From Molossus alvarezi (taxonomy: Eukaryota > Chordata > Mammalia > Chiroptera > Molossidae), in assembly GCA_037176705.1 (NCBI GenBank), contig CM073907.1, forward strand, positions 14,477,001 through 14,541,000: 64,000 nucleotides of DNA, read 5' to 3'. The first letter of the stretch is position 1. Each line of letters starts with the position of its first letter. Below, piece by piece: positions 24,956-41,015 of this stretch. The translations under genes and the position numbers were made by a program. Under the pieces are notes generated by a model. It ran no database searches. It was not told the origin of the DNA and worked only from the letters and a program-made list of their open reading frames with translations.

Positions 24956-25157
24956 TGTTTCAGATCACAGCCAGTGAGTCCCATAATGTGAATTTTGAGT
25001 TCTTTTTACCCTGACCCCTCATGTGTCTTCTCTCAGGGCCTCAGTTTCCTATTTGTGAATTTCTTCATTTGTGATGTCATGAAGAGGTTGAAGACATCAT
25101 ATGTATTTATATTTAGTAATTCAGTATTATTATCAACATAAAATTTTATAAAATATT
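24956..25157. other. Unique flank, nothing recognised
   Basis: Single-copy-looking DNA apart from 25047-25157, which repeats at the start of the window. No gene or known element seen. Confidence 0.5.
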
Positions 25158-26793
25158 AAGGGAAGGAAAAATGGCAGTGGAGTAAATGGAAGCTACACAA
25201 ACCTCCTCCGACAACCAATCTGAAACTACAACAAAAATTAAAACACAACATTGGGTAAAACCAACTCCAAACACCTGAGAGAACCTGTAAAACCAGGGAC
25301 AAATAGAGGGTGCCAAATTGAGCCTGGTAGAAACTACGGAGGTGTGATAGAGCAGGCTGGGGGCCCACAAACAATAGCTAAAGGCTGCTTCATCTGAGAA
25401 GGCAGAGGTTTTAAATAGCACAAAATCAAGTACATCCACTTACCTTGGGCTCCAGCAGAGGGAGGGTTGACTGCACTGAAAATATGTGGCGAGAATCCAG
25501 GACCTTGGTTCAGAAGAGAGCAAGAGGGAAGGACACTGGGAGTTTTGTGCTATTATCAATTTCTCATAGAACAGCAGCCATCTTATTCAAGGGGCTTCTT
25601 CTCAGAGCCTTGGGAAAAGCAATGGCTCCTCCCTCAGGAATTCAGCACCCCCAGGCTGACCTGAAAATGCAAATTGAGGCTAATTAACATATAGCCTCTG
25701 ACAGAAAGCAAGTGTCCCACCATCTGGAATTCCTCTTATACCTAAGGAATCTTTCATTAATTTGAGGGCTAAAAATTGAGGTCCATCAAGTTAATGAGAC
25801 TAATGGCTGCCAGGAAAAAGCTAAAGGACAAATGAACCTTTTCTTGGCATTCCAATCTACCAAGGAAAATAATCCTTGAGAGTAGTGTTTAACATGCGTA
25901 CTTTCATACTTATCCAAACCCAGGAAAGGGAGCCACAACCAGAAAAACACCCACACCCACAGGGAAAATTTGGCGACCTCTAAAACCCAGTGAGACAGCT
26001 GCAATTGTGAAACAAAAAAACAAGTCCCAAATGAAAGAGCAAGATATTCTACAGTAGAAGACATAAATGAAATGGATTTAAACAAGATATCAGACCTAGA
26101 ATTAAAAGTAATACTATGAGGAAGCTCAACAACATAAGTAAAGAGCTCAACAGCATGAGTGAAGATAAAGAAAAACTGAAAATGAACAAACTGGAGATAA
26201 ATAATAAAATAGCAGATATAAAGACCACATAGGAAGGAGTAAAAAGCAGGTCAGAGAAAGCCAAGATCTGGATTGGTGAATTAGAAGACAGGGTACAAAA
26301 TATCAACCAATAAGAGAACAAAAAGGAAACAAATAATTAAAAAACAGAAAGACAGCCTAAGAGAACTGTGGGACACCATGAAACACAATAACACACACAT
26401 CATAGAAGTTCCAGGAAAAAAAGAAAATGAGCAAGGGATAGAGAATATATTTGAAGAAATCTTGTCAGAAAACACTCATAACTTGGTGAAGGAAAATGGC
26501 ATACATCTTCAAGAAGCACAAAGAGCTTCAACTTTGAAGAATCCAGAGGCCCACATCGAGACACATAATAATAGGCAGGCCAAAATTAAAGAGAGAAATA
26601 GAATTTGAAACACAGCAAGAGATAAGCAACAGATTACTGACAAAGAAATTCACATAACCTTAACAGCCGAATGCTCAACACAAACACTTCTGGACAGAGG
26701 AGAAAGTCATGAAGTGATCACGGTTAAGAAAACACAAGGATCTGAATCCAAGAGGACACTATCCAGCAAGAATATCATTGAAAATAGGAGGTG
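25158..26793 (+). mobile_element. Old L1 copy, 5' part (partner of 115-2158)
   Basis: Same family, and apparently the same ancestral insertion, as the L1 at the window start: 5' region to about 25985 and ORF1 remnant 25990-26793. The best-preserved ORF1 piece (26378-26608) encodes NNTHIIEVPGKKENEQGIEN. It is interrupted at 26793 by the full-length L1 and resumes at 33462. Confidence 0.8.
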
Positions 26794-26799
26794 AGGAGC

Positions 26800-27605
26800 C
26801 CAAGGTCCGCAGCAACCTGGGCAGGGGCCAGGGAACTCTGCGGGAAGTTACTCCTACTGCCTCCCTTGCCACCCTGCATGGGCCCTGGGAACTCTGTAGC
26901 CTGCTAAAGTCTCCGCTGGAGCCACACAGACTCTCAGAGACCAGGGAACTCGGCGGGACCAGGGAACTGGGCGGGAAGTTACTGCTACCGCATCCCTTGC
27001 GACCCTGCATGGGCCCTGGGAACTCTGTAACCTGCTAAACTCTCTGCTGGAGGCCCACTGACTCACTGGACCCAGGGAACTCAGCAGGACCAGGAACTCA
27101 GCGGGAAGTTACTCCTACCACCTCCCTTGCCATCCTGCATGGGCCCTGTGAACTCTGTAGCCTGCTAAGCTCTTGGCTGGAGCCACATGGACTCGCGGAG
27201 ACCAGGGGACCCTGTGTGACCAGGGAACTCGGCGGGAAGTTACTCCTACCACCTTCCTTGCCACCCTGCATGGGCCCTGGGAACTGTGTAGCCTGCTAAG
27301 CTCTCAGCTGGAGCCGCACAGACTTGCGGAGACCAGGGGACTCGGCGAGACCAGGGAACTCAGCGGGAAGTTACTCCTACCACTCCCTTGCCACACTGCA
27401 TGGGCCCTGGGAACTTTGTAGCCTGCTAAGCTCTCAGCTGGAGCGGCACAGACTCGCGACCAGGGGACCCGGTGGGACCAGGGACCTCGTCGGGAAGTTA
27501 CTCCTACCGCCTCCCTTGCCACACTGCATGGGCCCTGGGAACTCTGTAGCCTGCTAAGCTCTCGTATGGAGCCGCACAGACTCCAGGAGACCAGGGGACT
27601 CATCA
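26800..27605 (+). repeat. L1 5' UTR monomer array, six copies of about 130 bp
   Basis: The marker CATGGGCCCT recurs at 26877, 27008, 27138, 27269, 27399 and 27527, spacing 128-131 bp. Each monomer includes a CGGGAAGTTACTCCTACC-like segment and AACTCTGTAGCCTGCTAAG. In mouse L1, tandem 5' UTR monomers act as promoter units. That role is inferred here from position only. Confidence 0.85.
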
Positions 27606-28413
27606 GGATTGTGCTACCAATGCTGAGTCTCGCGAACTCTGCATGCTAAGCCCTCAGCGGGCGACGCGTAGACTCGCGGGGAACAGGGGACTGCGCTGGA
27701 AGCTACTGCCACCACTGCAGTGTCCCTCTACCACTACTGCGGCTCAGTCCTTGGGCTTCTGCTGAGTGCAACCCCCTCAGCCGGTGCCACAGCCCCTGCC
27801 ACCCTTGGCTGGAAGCAGCGCTCTCCAGTTAAAAGTCCCAGGCGGCTCCAGGACGCAGAGTCTGGACAGAGGCAAAATTGGCAGCAGCCACTCACCTTGG
27901 GCTCCGGCAGAGGGAAGGCAGGCTGGACTGGAACTGTGTGGGGACACTCAGGTTTTGGAGGGCGCTAAGAGCTTTTGCTGAGTGCAGCCAGGGAGGACTG
28001 TGGTCATTTTACTTCTCAGGGCCCTGGGGAGAGGTGGCGCCCCTCCCTCAGAGATTCAACCCCACCTGGTGGCCATTGAAATGGTAATTGAGGCCCATTA
28101 ACGAGGAACACCTGCCTCACTCTCAGGAATCCTCTTACACTGAGCACCTGAGGGAGTTTTTCAGGCAACTCAGAAACCAAGGGTCTGTAGGTGACCTCTA
28201 CTAATAGCCTCCAGGCAAAAAAAAAAAAAGCTAGAGGATAACCACCATTCCCTGGGCATGCAACACTAACCAGAAAAGGAAAGACTTGACAGTGGTGTTT
28301 AAACTGGGTCCTCCCTGGCGCATCCAAACCCAGAAGAGGGAGTCACAAATAGCAGAACACCAACACCCACTGGGAAAACTTGGCAGACTCCAAAGCCCAC
28401 TGTGATAGCCAAA

Positions 28414-29333
28414 ATTGTGAGTAACAGACACAAAACCCAAATGAAAGAACAAGAGACATCTACAGAAGATGAAATAAATGAGGTACAGTTAAGCAAGTTA
28501 ACAGAACTAGAATTAAGAGCCATGATGTTGCGGAAGCTCAACAGCATGTGTAACTACATGAGCACCATGAGTAGAGACATAGAAATGTTGAAAATAAACC
28601 AGTTGGAAATGAAAAACCAACAGGAAGAAATGAAGAATGACATATCAGAAATGAAAAACACACTGGAAGGTCTAAAAAGCAGTGTAAAAGAAGCTGAGGA
28701 CCGGATCAGTGAATTAGAAGATAGGCTAGAAGAAATCAACCAATCAGAAAACAAAAAACGATTAAAAAACAGTAAGACAGCTTGAGAGAACTGTGGGACA
28801 ACTGGAAACGGAATAATATTCCCATCATAGGACTCCCTGAAGAAGAAGAAAGTAAGCGAGGGCTAGAGAATACAGTCAAAGAAAGAGTGACAGAAAACTT
28901 CCCTAATTTGGTGAAGGAAGAAGCCATTCAAGTTCAAGAAGCACAGAGAGCCCCAAGTAAGAAGAAACCAAACAGGCCCACACCAAGACACATAGTAATC
29001 AAACGGCCAAAAATTAAAGACAAAGAGGGAATCCTAAAAGCAGCAAGAGATAAGCAACAGGTTACCTACAAAGGAAACCCCATAGGGCTCTCAGCTGACT
29101 TTTCACAAGAAACACTACAAGTTAGTAGGAAATGGCATGAAGTAATAATCAAGGTCATGAAAAACAAGGATCTGAATCCAAGACTACTCTACCCAGCAAG
29201 GCTATCATTCAAAATAGAAGGTCAAATTAAGAGCTTCCCAGCCCAAAAAAAAAAAAAAAAAAAAAAAAAAATGCTCAGGGAATACATTAGCACCAAACCA
29301 GCACTGCAAGAAATGTTAACAGTACTGCTGTAA
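28414..29333 (+). pseudogene. L1 ORF1 of the full-length copy; start codon lost
   Basis: The conserved ORF1 start context reads ATTGTG here instead of ATGGTG, so the usual start is gone; the next in-frame ATG is at 28441. The coiled coil (MLKINQLEMKNQQEEMKNDI, ISELEDRLEEINQSEN) is intact to a stop at 28785, where a one-base frame difference occurs. The RRM-like and C-terminal parts run open in another frame (28782-29333: LWDNWKRNNIPIIGLPEEEE, then NPIGLSADFSQETLQ). A run of about 28 A lies near the 3' end (29244-29271). Confidence 0.85.
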
Positions 29334-29378
29334 TTACCAGGAGAAATGGGAAGGAAAATAGAACCACACTAAACAAAA

Positions 29379-33201
<3,823 letters not shown>

Positions 33202-33461
33202 AACATAACGGTTTGCGGAATGGGGTAGTCCCAGAGACATGGAAGCGGGGTACAGACTGACCAATCCCGTAAAAAGTGGGGAGGTGGGGGAGCGATGAAC
33301 CACAGAACTTATATGCATGTATGCATGAACAGTGGACATGGATAACAATTTGGGGAAGGGGCAGGGAGGGAGGGGGAGGGGGGAATCAGTTGGGGAAAAA
33401 AGGAGAAACATCTGTACCAAAAATTAATCAATAAAAAAAAAAAAGAAGAAAATAGGAGGTG

Positions 33462-36009
33462 CAATAATGGAAGAGCTTCCCAGACAAAAAGGCTATTAGA
33501 ATATGTTAGCCACGACCAGCTCTATAAGAAATGTTAAAAGAGGTGCTATAATAAACAGAAGAAATAGGAAGAGAAATATTACCATAATAAATGAAAATTG
33601 CAATAAATAAGTACATATCAATAATTGCCTTAAACACGAGTAGATTAAACACTCCCATGAAGAGACACAGAGTAGATGAATACATAAGAATGCACAGCTC
33701 ATATATATGTTGTTTAGAAGAGACCCAACTCACAACACAAGCGTTACAGACGTAGAAAGTGAAGAGATGGGAAACTAAAAATGAATTACAAAAAAATACA
33801 CAAAAACATTTCAATACATAAAGACTAAATAGCATGTTATTAAACAATGAATAGGATCATAAGAAGATCAAGAAAAAATTAAAAACTTCATAGAGTCCAA
33901 TGAAAATGAACACACAACAACACAAAATCAATGGGATTCAGTGAAAGTAGTCTTGATAGGAAAGTTTATACCATACATGTCTACCTCAGGAAACTAGATA
34001 TTCTAATTGACTATCTTACATCAGAACTTAAAAAACCAGAACAAAAACAAAACAAATAAACAAACAGAAAAAAAGAGTAAGTAGTAGGAAATGAATAGCA
34101 AAGATCACAGCACAAACAGTCAACGTACGGACTAAAAAAAAATTCAAAAGATGAACAAATGAAAAAATTTCTAGAAATACATAATCTCCCAGAACTGAAC
34201 AAGGAAGAGATAGAAAACTTGAACAGACCAATCACAACTAAGAAAATTGAAGATATAACCAAGAATCTCCCAACAAACAAAAACCCAGGCTCGGACGGTC
34301 TCATGGGGATGTTTTATTGAACATTAAAAGAACTCACACCCATCGTTCTCAAACTGTTTCAAAAAATCCAAGAAGATGGAACACTTCCAAACACACTCTA
34401 TGAGGCCAGCCTAAACCTAATTCCCAAACCAGATGAAGACACTACAAACAAAACAAACCTACAGGCCCATATTCCTGATTAACACACATGCCAAAATTCT
34501 TAACAAAATATAAGCCGATCAAATCCAGCAATACATCAAATACATTACTAATCATGACCAAGTGGGTTACATTCCAGGCACTCAAGGATTGTATGATATA
34601 TGCAAATCAATAAATGTGATATAATGCATGAACCAAATAAAAGATAGAAAGCATATGATCATATCAATATATGCTAAAAAAGAATTCGACAAAATCCAGC
34701 ACCCATTTCGGATAAAAACGCTCAGCAATGTGGTAATCGGGGGCCATATCACAATATAATAAAGGCCACATATGAAAAACACAGCCAACAACATACTCAA
34801 TGGTCAAAGACAAAAGGCATTTCCCTTAAGAATGAGAACAAGACAGGGATGCCCACTTTTGCCACTCTTATTGAACATAGCACTGGAAGTCTTACACAAA
34901 GCAATTAGACATGAACAGAAAATAAAAGAGATACAAATTGAAAAGGAAGAAGTGAAACTGTCATTACATGTAAATGACATAATATGGTAAAAAAAACAAA
35001 CAAACAAACAAAAAAAAACATCCTAAAGACTCCATCAAAAATCTACTAGACTTAATAAATGAAATTGGCAAAGTGGCAGGATGCAAAATTAATGTCAAGA
35101 AATTGATGGCATTTTTAGACACCCAATCTGAATTCACAGAAAGAGAAACTAAAAAATCAATTTCATTTACCATCACAGCAGAAGAAATTAAAAATACCTA
35201 GCAATACACTTCACCAAAGAAGTAAAGGACTTCTTCACAGGTGAGTACAGGTCTTTGCAATTAGAAGTGGAGGAAGATATACAAAAATGAAAGCATATAC
35301 CTTGTTCATGGAATAGAAGAATTAACATCCTTAAAATGTCCATACTACCCAAAGCAATCTATACATTCAATGCAATCCTCACAAAAATACCAACAACTTA
35401 CTTCACAGAACTTGAACAAACACTCCAAAAGTTTATATAAAACTAGAAACCAAACCTAGTAGCCACACAAATCTTGAAAAAAAAGAACAAAGTAGGAGGG
35501 ATCACTTTACCAGATTTCAGGTTATACCACAAAGCCACTGTAATGAAAATAAGCCTGGTACTGGCATAGGAATAGGCAGATAGATAAATGCAACAGAACA
35601 GAGAACCAGAAATTGATCCAAGACAATATGCTCAATTAACAATTCACAACGTTGGTAAGAACATACAGAGGAGTCAAGACAGTCTCTTCAATAAATGGTT
35701 TTGGAAAAATTGGACTGCTACTTGCAAAATAAAGTGAAGCTAGACCACCAATTTACAGCATACATGAGAATAAACTCGAAATGGATAAAATACTTAAAGG
35801 TACCTTGTGAATCCATACAAATGCTAGAAGAAAGTGCAGGCAACAAATTTTCAGACATAGAAAAATTTTCACTGATACAATACTTAAGGCAACAGACATA
35901 TACACAACAACAACAACAAAAATCAACATGTGGGACTACATCAAACTGAAAAGCTTCTGCACAGCAAAAGAAAGAACCATCAAAATGGAAAGGGATCCTA
36001 CTTTCTGGA
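33462..36009 (+). mobile_element. Old L1 copy, ORF2 part (continues 25158-26793)
   Basis: Resumes exactly after the target duplication of the inserted L1. It holds the last ORF1 codons, the ORF2 opening at 33599, an internally shortened endonuclease, the linker and reverse transcriptase (34772-34990, [20 protein letters not shown]; the active-site region reads HVNDI near 34970) and distal ORF2 (35695-35949). It breaks off at about 36009, where the GC-rich 5' UTR of another L1 starts; no 3' UTR remains. Confidence 0.8.
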
Positions 36010-37362
36010 AGACACTGATGCAACCCTGGTAGGCTTGCGAGGATGCCAGAGGGCCCCGGGAGCCCATTGTCCTGGGCTGGGACCTGCAGCAGCCTCGGCT
36101 TGGACCTGTGGCCCCAGTTGGAACCTACTACGACCCCATCTGGGACCTGCGGCCCTGGCTGGGACCTTCTGCGGCCTCAGCTGGCACATGAAGCGGTCTC
36201 GGTTGAAACTTGTGGGCTCAGCTGCGACCAGCGGCCTCAGCTGGAAGCTGCGCCCTTGGCTGGGACCTGTGGCTTGGCTGGAACCTGCAGCTTCCTGGGC
36301 TGGGATCAGCGGCCTCTGCTGGATCCTATGACTTCCCTTTGATGCTACGCCCTTGACTGGGAGCTGTTGCAGCCTCACCTACCCTTAGCTGGGAGCAGAG
36401 CCCTCAGGGTAAAGTCTCAGGTTGCTCCACGGTGCAAAACCCGGACAGAGGCTAAATTGGCAGCAGGTACTCACCTTGGGATATGGCAGAGGGAGGGCAG
36501 ATGGGACTGGAACTGTGTGGGGACACTCGGAATTTGGAGGCTGCGCAGAGCTACTGCTGAGTGCAGCCACTCAGGACTCTGGTCATCTGACTCCTTCCCA
36601 GGGCCCTGAAGAGAGGCGACGGCCCCTCCCTCAAAGATTCAAACCCACCAGGTAGCCATTGAAGTCCTAATTGAGGTCCACTATCAACCAGCATCTGCCT
36701 CACCCTCAGGAAATCCTCTTAAAATGAGCACATGAGGGAGTATTTCATTCAACTCAGAAACCAAGGATCTTCAGGTGACCACTACAAATACCTCCAGAGA
36801 AAAACTAGAGGATAACTACCATTCCCTGGGCTAGCAACTCTAACCAGGAAAGTTAAGACTTGACACTGGTGTTTAAAGTGGGTCTTCCCTGCCTCATCCA
36901 AACCCAGGAGAGGGAGCCACAAACAGCAGAACACCAACACCCACAGGGAAAATTTGGCAGACTCCAAAGCCCACTATAATAGCCAAAATGGTGAAACACA
37001 GAAACAAAGGCCAAATGAAAGAACAAGAGACCTATACCAAAGATGAGATAAATGAGGTGCAGTTAAACAAGTTAAGAGAACTAGAACTCAGAGCCATAAT
37101 CTTGAGGAAGACCAACAGCATGTGTAAGGACATGAGCGCCATTAGTAAAGACATACAAATGTTGAAAATCAGCCAGTTGGAAATTAAAATCCACCAAGGA
37201 GATATGAAGAATGACATATCAGAAATAAAAAAATACATTGGAAAGTCTAAATAGCAGAGTGGAGGAAGCAGAGGACCGAATCAGAGAATTAGAAGATAGG
37301 GTAGAAAAATCAACCAATCAGTAAACCAAAAGGAATAAACAATTAAAAAACAGGAAAAGAGC

Positions 37363-37590
37363 CCTGGCCGGTTTGGCTCAGCGGTTAGAGCGTCGGCCTG
37401 CGGTACAGAGAGACCCGGGTTCGGTTCCCGCTAAGAGCGCGTACCTCGGTTGCAGTTTGTCCCCAGTCCTGGTTGGTCGTGTGGGTGGCAATCTCTCTCT
37501 CTCTTCCTCTCTCGCCCTCCAGCTCTGTCTGAACAAACAAAATGCAGAAATGTCCTCGGGTGAGGATAAAACAAAAACAAAAACAAAAAC
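37363..37590 (+). mobile_element. Bat VES-type SINE, best preserved in the window
   Basis: Head CCTGGCCGGTTTGGCTCAGC, A box GGCTCAGCGGTTAGAGCG, B box GGTTCGGTTCCCG, body TGTCCCCAGTCCTGGTTGG, CT-rich run, GTCCTCGGGTGAGGAT and an (AAAAC)n tail. The perfect 18-bp target duplication AAAAAACAGGAAAAGAGC lies at 37345-37362 and 37591-37608. The near-consensus sequence suggests it is younger than the SINE at 6671. Confidence 0.93.
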
Positions 37591-38065
37591 AAAAAACAGG
37601 AAAAGAGCGTAAGAGAACTGTGCGACAACTGGAAATGTAATAACATTCGCATCATAGGAGTCCCTGAAGAAGAAGAAAATGAGCAAGGGATAGAGAATAT
37701 ATTTGAAGAAATGGTGACAGAAAACTTCCCTATTTTGTGAAGGAAGAAGACATTCAAGTTCAAGAAGCAGAGAGAGACCCAAGTAAGAAGAATCCAAACA
37801 CGCTCACACCAAGACACACAGTAATCAAAGTGCCAAAAATTAAAGAAAGAGAGAATCCTAAAAGCAGCAAGAGACAACCATCAGGTTACCTACAAAGGAA
37901 ACCCCATAAGGCTCTCACCTGATTTCTCACAAGAAACACTAGGGGCCAGAAGGGAATGGCATGAGGTAATCAAGGTTACAAGAAACAAGGATTTGAATCC
38001 AAGACTACTCTACCCAGCAAGGCTATCATTCAAAATAAAGTCAAATAAAGAGCTTTTCAGATAAA

Positions 38066-38118
<53 letters not shown>

Positions 38119-38129
38119 CAGTATATATA
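38066..38129. repeat. (GT)n(AT)n microsatellite
   Basis: About 16 GT units followed by AT units, within the end of L1 ORF1. Confidence 0.95.
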
Positions 38130-40507
38130 TGGAATACATTAGCCCCAAACCAGCACTGCAAGTAATGTTGAAAGGACTTCTGTACAGGAAAAAAAGGAAT
38201 AAAAATAGAACCACACTAAAAAAAAATGGCAATAAATAAGTACATATCGATAACCACCTTATATGTAAATGGACTGAATGGACTGAGACCCCCCACACAC
38301 AACAAAGTACTCACATAGGTTGAAAGTGAAGGGATGGAAAAAAAATCCTCCAAGCAAACAGAAAGGGAAAAAAAAAGCTGGGGTAGCAATATTCATATCT
38401 GATAAAATACATTTCAAAATTAAAACAACCAGAGACAAAGAGGGCCACTACATAATATTAAAAGGATGTATCCAACAGGAAGTTATAAACTTGATAAACA
38501 TATATGCACCCAATATAGGAGCACCAAAATATATTAAAAATCTTCTGGAGGAATTCAAAGGAGATATCAATAGCAATACAATCATAGCAGGGGTCTTCAA
38601 CACACCACTAACATCACAGGATTGACCCTCTAGACAAAAAATTAGCAAGGAAACAGAGACTCTAAATGAAGCACTAGGCCAAATGGATTTAACAGATATC
38701 TACAGAGAATTACACCCCAATCTTACAGAATTCACATTCTTCTCAAGTGCACATGGAAGATTCTCAAAGATACACCACATGATAGGACACATACTAAGTC
38801 TCTACAAGTTCAAGAAGACTGAAATTATATCAAGCATCTTCTCAGATCACACTGGCATGAAACTAGACATGAATTGCAACAAAAACATGCAAAGACATTT
38901 GAACACATGGAAGCTAAATAGCATGTTATTAAACAATGAAGGGGTTACTGAGGAGAAAAATGAAGAAATTAAAAACCTCCTGGAAACCAATAAAAATGAA
39001 GACAATAATACAAAATCGATGGGATGCAGCGAAAGCAGTTCTGAGAGGGAATTCCATAGCCCCACAGGCCTACATCTAAAAACAAGAAAAATATCTAATC
39101 GACTATCTAATCTCACAACTTAAAGAACTAGAGAACAAACAAAAAGAAAATTCCAGAGCAAGTAGAAGGTAGAAAATAGTAAATATCAGAGCAGAAATAA
39201 ACGACATAGAGTCCAAACAAAAAAACAATTTAAAGGATCAATGAAACAAAGAGCTGGATTTTTGAAAAGATAAACAATATTGATGGACCCTTAGCTAGAC
39301 TCACCAAGAAACAAAGAGAGAGAATCAAAATACACAAAATCAGAAATGAAAGAGGAGAAGTAACAACTGATACCACAGAAATACAAAGATCGTCAACAAC
39401 TACTATGAACAATAATATGGCGAAAATTCGACAATCTAAGTGAAATGGGAAAATTTCTAGAACCACATAGTCTACCAAAACTGGACCAGGAAGAGTTTGA
39501 AAACTTGAACTGACCAATGACAAAAGAAGAATTTGAACATATAATTAAGACACTCCCAGCAAACAAAAGCCCAGATCCCGGTGGTTTCACGGGGGAGTTT
39601 GACCAAACATACAAAGAAGAACTAAAACACATTCTCCTCAAACTATCTCAAAAAATTCAAGAAGAAGGAAGACTTCCAAATTAGTTTTATAAAGCCAGAA
39701 TAATCCTAATTACAAAACCAGAAAAAGACACTACAAAGAAAGAAAACTACAGGCCAATATCCCTGATAAACATAGATGCCAAAATCCTGAACTAAATACT
39801 AGCTAATCAAATACAGGAATACATAAAAAAATCTACCCACCATGATCAAGTAGGATTCATCCCAGAGATGCATGGCTGGTACAATATTCGCAAATCAATA
39901 AACGTGATATACCACATAAATGAAATGAAGAATAAAAACAACATAATCATATCAATAAATGCCTTTGACAAAATCCACCATCCATTTCTAATAAAAAGGC
40001 TCAGCAATAATAGAGGGGTAATATCTAGACATAATAAAGATAATATATGAAAGCCAACAGCCAACATCATACACAATGGACAAAAACTAAAACAATTTTC
40101 CTTAAGAACAAGAACAAGCCACTCTTATTTAACATAGAACTGGAAGTCTAAACACAGCAATTACACATGAAGACAAAATAAAAGGGATCCAAATTGGAAA
40201 GGAGCAAGTGAAACTGTCATTATATGAAGATGACATAAAATGGCACATAGAAAAACCCTAAGGACTCCATCAAAAATCTACATTAATTTAATAAATGTAT
40301 TTGACAATGTGGGAGGACACAAAATTAATGTCAAGATATTGATGGCATTTTATACACCAAAAATGAAATAACAGAAAGAGAAACTAAAAAACAAATTTCA
40401 TTTACCATTACAGATTTTAGAAAAAAGTGCAGGCCACGAAATTTCAGACATAGCCAGCAGATTTTTCACTGATATAACACCTAAAGCTACAGACACATAT
40501 ACACCAA

Positions 40508-40560
40508 AATAAATAAATAAATGAATAAATAAATAAAATAAGTAAATAAATAAATAAAAA
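40508..40560. repeat. (AAAT)n microsatellite
   Basis: AAAT units with single variants; longer in the duplicate at 43955-44035. Confidence 0.9.
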
Positions 40561-40766
40561 GTCAATAAACATGTCTCACTACTTCAATCTGAAAAGCTTC
40601 TGCAAAGCTACTAAAGAAATAACACTCAAAACTGAAACGGATCGTAGTATCTGGAAGACCAAAATTGCCGATGATGAATCAGAGCAGAGTTAATTTCCAA
40701 AATATGGAGTGTGTATATAATTCAATAATAGGAAAACAAAGAACCCAATTAAAAAATGGGCAGGGG

Positions 40767-41015
40767 GCCATGGCCAATTAGGGTCAGCGGTTACAGCATC
40801 GGCCTGCTGTCCTGAGAAACCCGGGTTCGGTTCCCGCTAAGGGCGCGTACCTCGGTTGCAGTTTGTCCCCAGCCCTGGTCGGTTGTGCGGGTGGCAGCCA
40901 CTCGATGTGTCCCTTTCCCATCGATGTTTCTCTCTCTCTCTCTGTTAATTTCTCCCCCCCGCCCCACTCTACCTGAACAAAAAATGGAAAAATGACCTCG
41001 GGTGAGGATTAAAAA
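40767..41015 (+). mobile_element. Bat VES-type SINE present in only one duplicate arm
   Basis: Head GCCATGGCCAATTAGGGTCA, B box GGTTCGGTTCCCG, body TGCGGGTGGCAGCCACTCGA, CT-rich run and poly-A tail. Target duplication AAAAAATGGGCAGGGG at 40751-40766 and 41016-41031. The other arm (44216-44240) has a single uninterrupted copy of that target, so the SINE arrived after the duplication or on a different allele. Confidence 0.92.

Larger units (their letters stand above)
36988..38190 (+). pseudogene. L1 ORF1 interrupted by a SINE
   Basis: Starts at ATG 36988 (MVKHRNKGQMKEQETYTKDE). The coiled coil runs to about 37254 before a frame change, and a SINE splits the frame at 37363-37590. The RRM-like part (IRIIGVPEEEENEQGIENIF, near 37650) and C-terminal part (LTPRHTVIKVPKIKERENPK, near 37800) follow in other frames. 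A GT/AT microsatellite at 38066-38129 is inserted in the last codons. Confidence 0.8.

Noticed and set aside
26759..27603. GC-rich open frames on both strands
   Set aside because: They repeat with the 130-bp L1 monomers and are not conserved protein.
36010..36370. CpG-island promoter of a host gene
   Set aside because: It precedes an L1 ORF1 at the normal distance and reads as L1 5' UTR with short GC-rich repeats.
37363..37440. Functional tRNA gene
   Set aside because: The A and B boxes belong to the head of a SINE with body, CT-rich run, A-rich tail and target duplication. The head no longer folds as a clean cloverleaf by eye.
38066..38129. Regulatory Z-DNA element
   Set aside because: A plain (GT)n(AT)n microsatellite within L1; nothing nearby supports a regulatory role.
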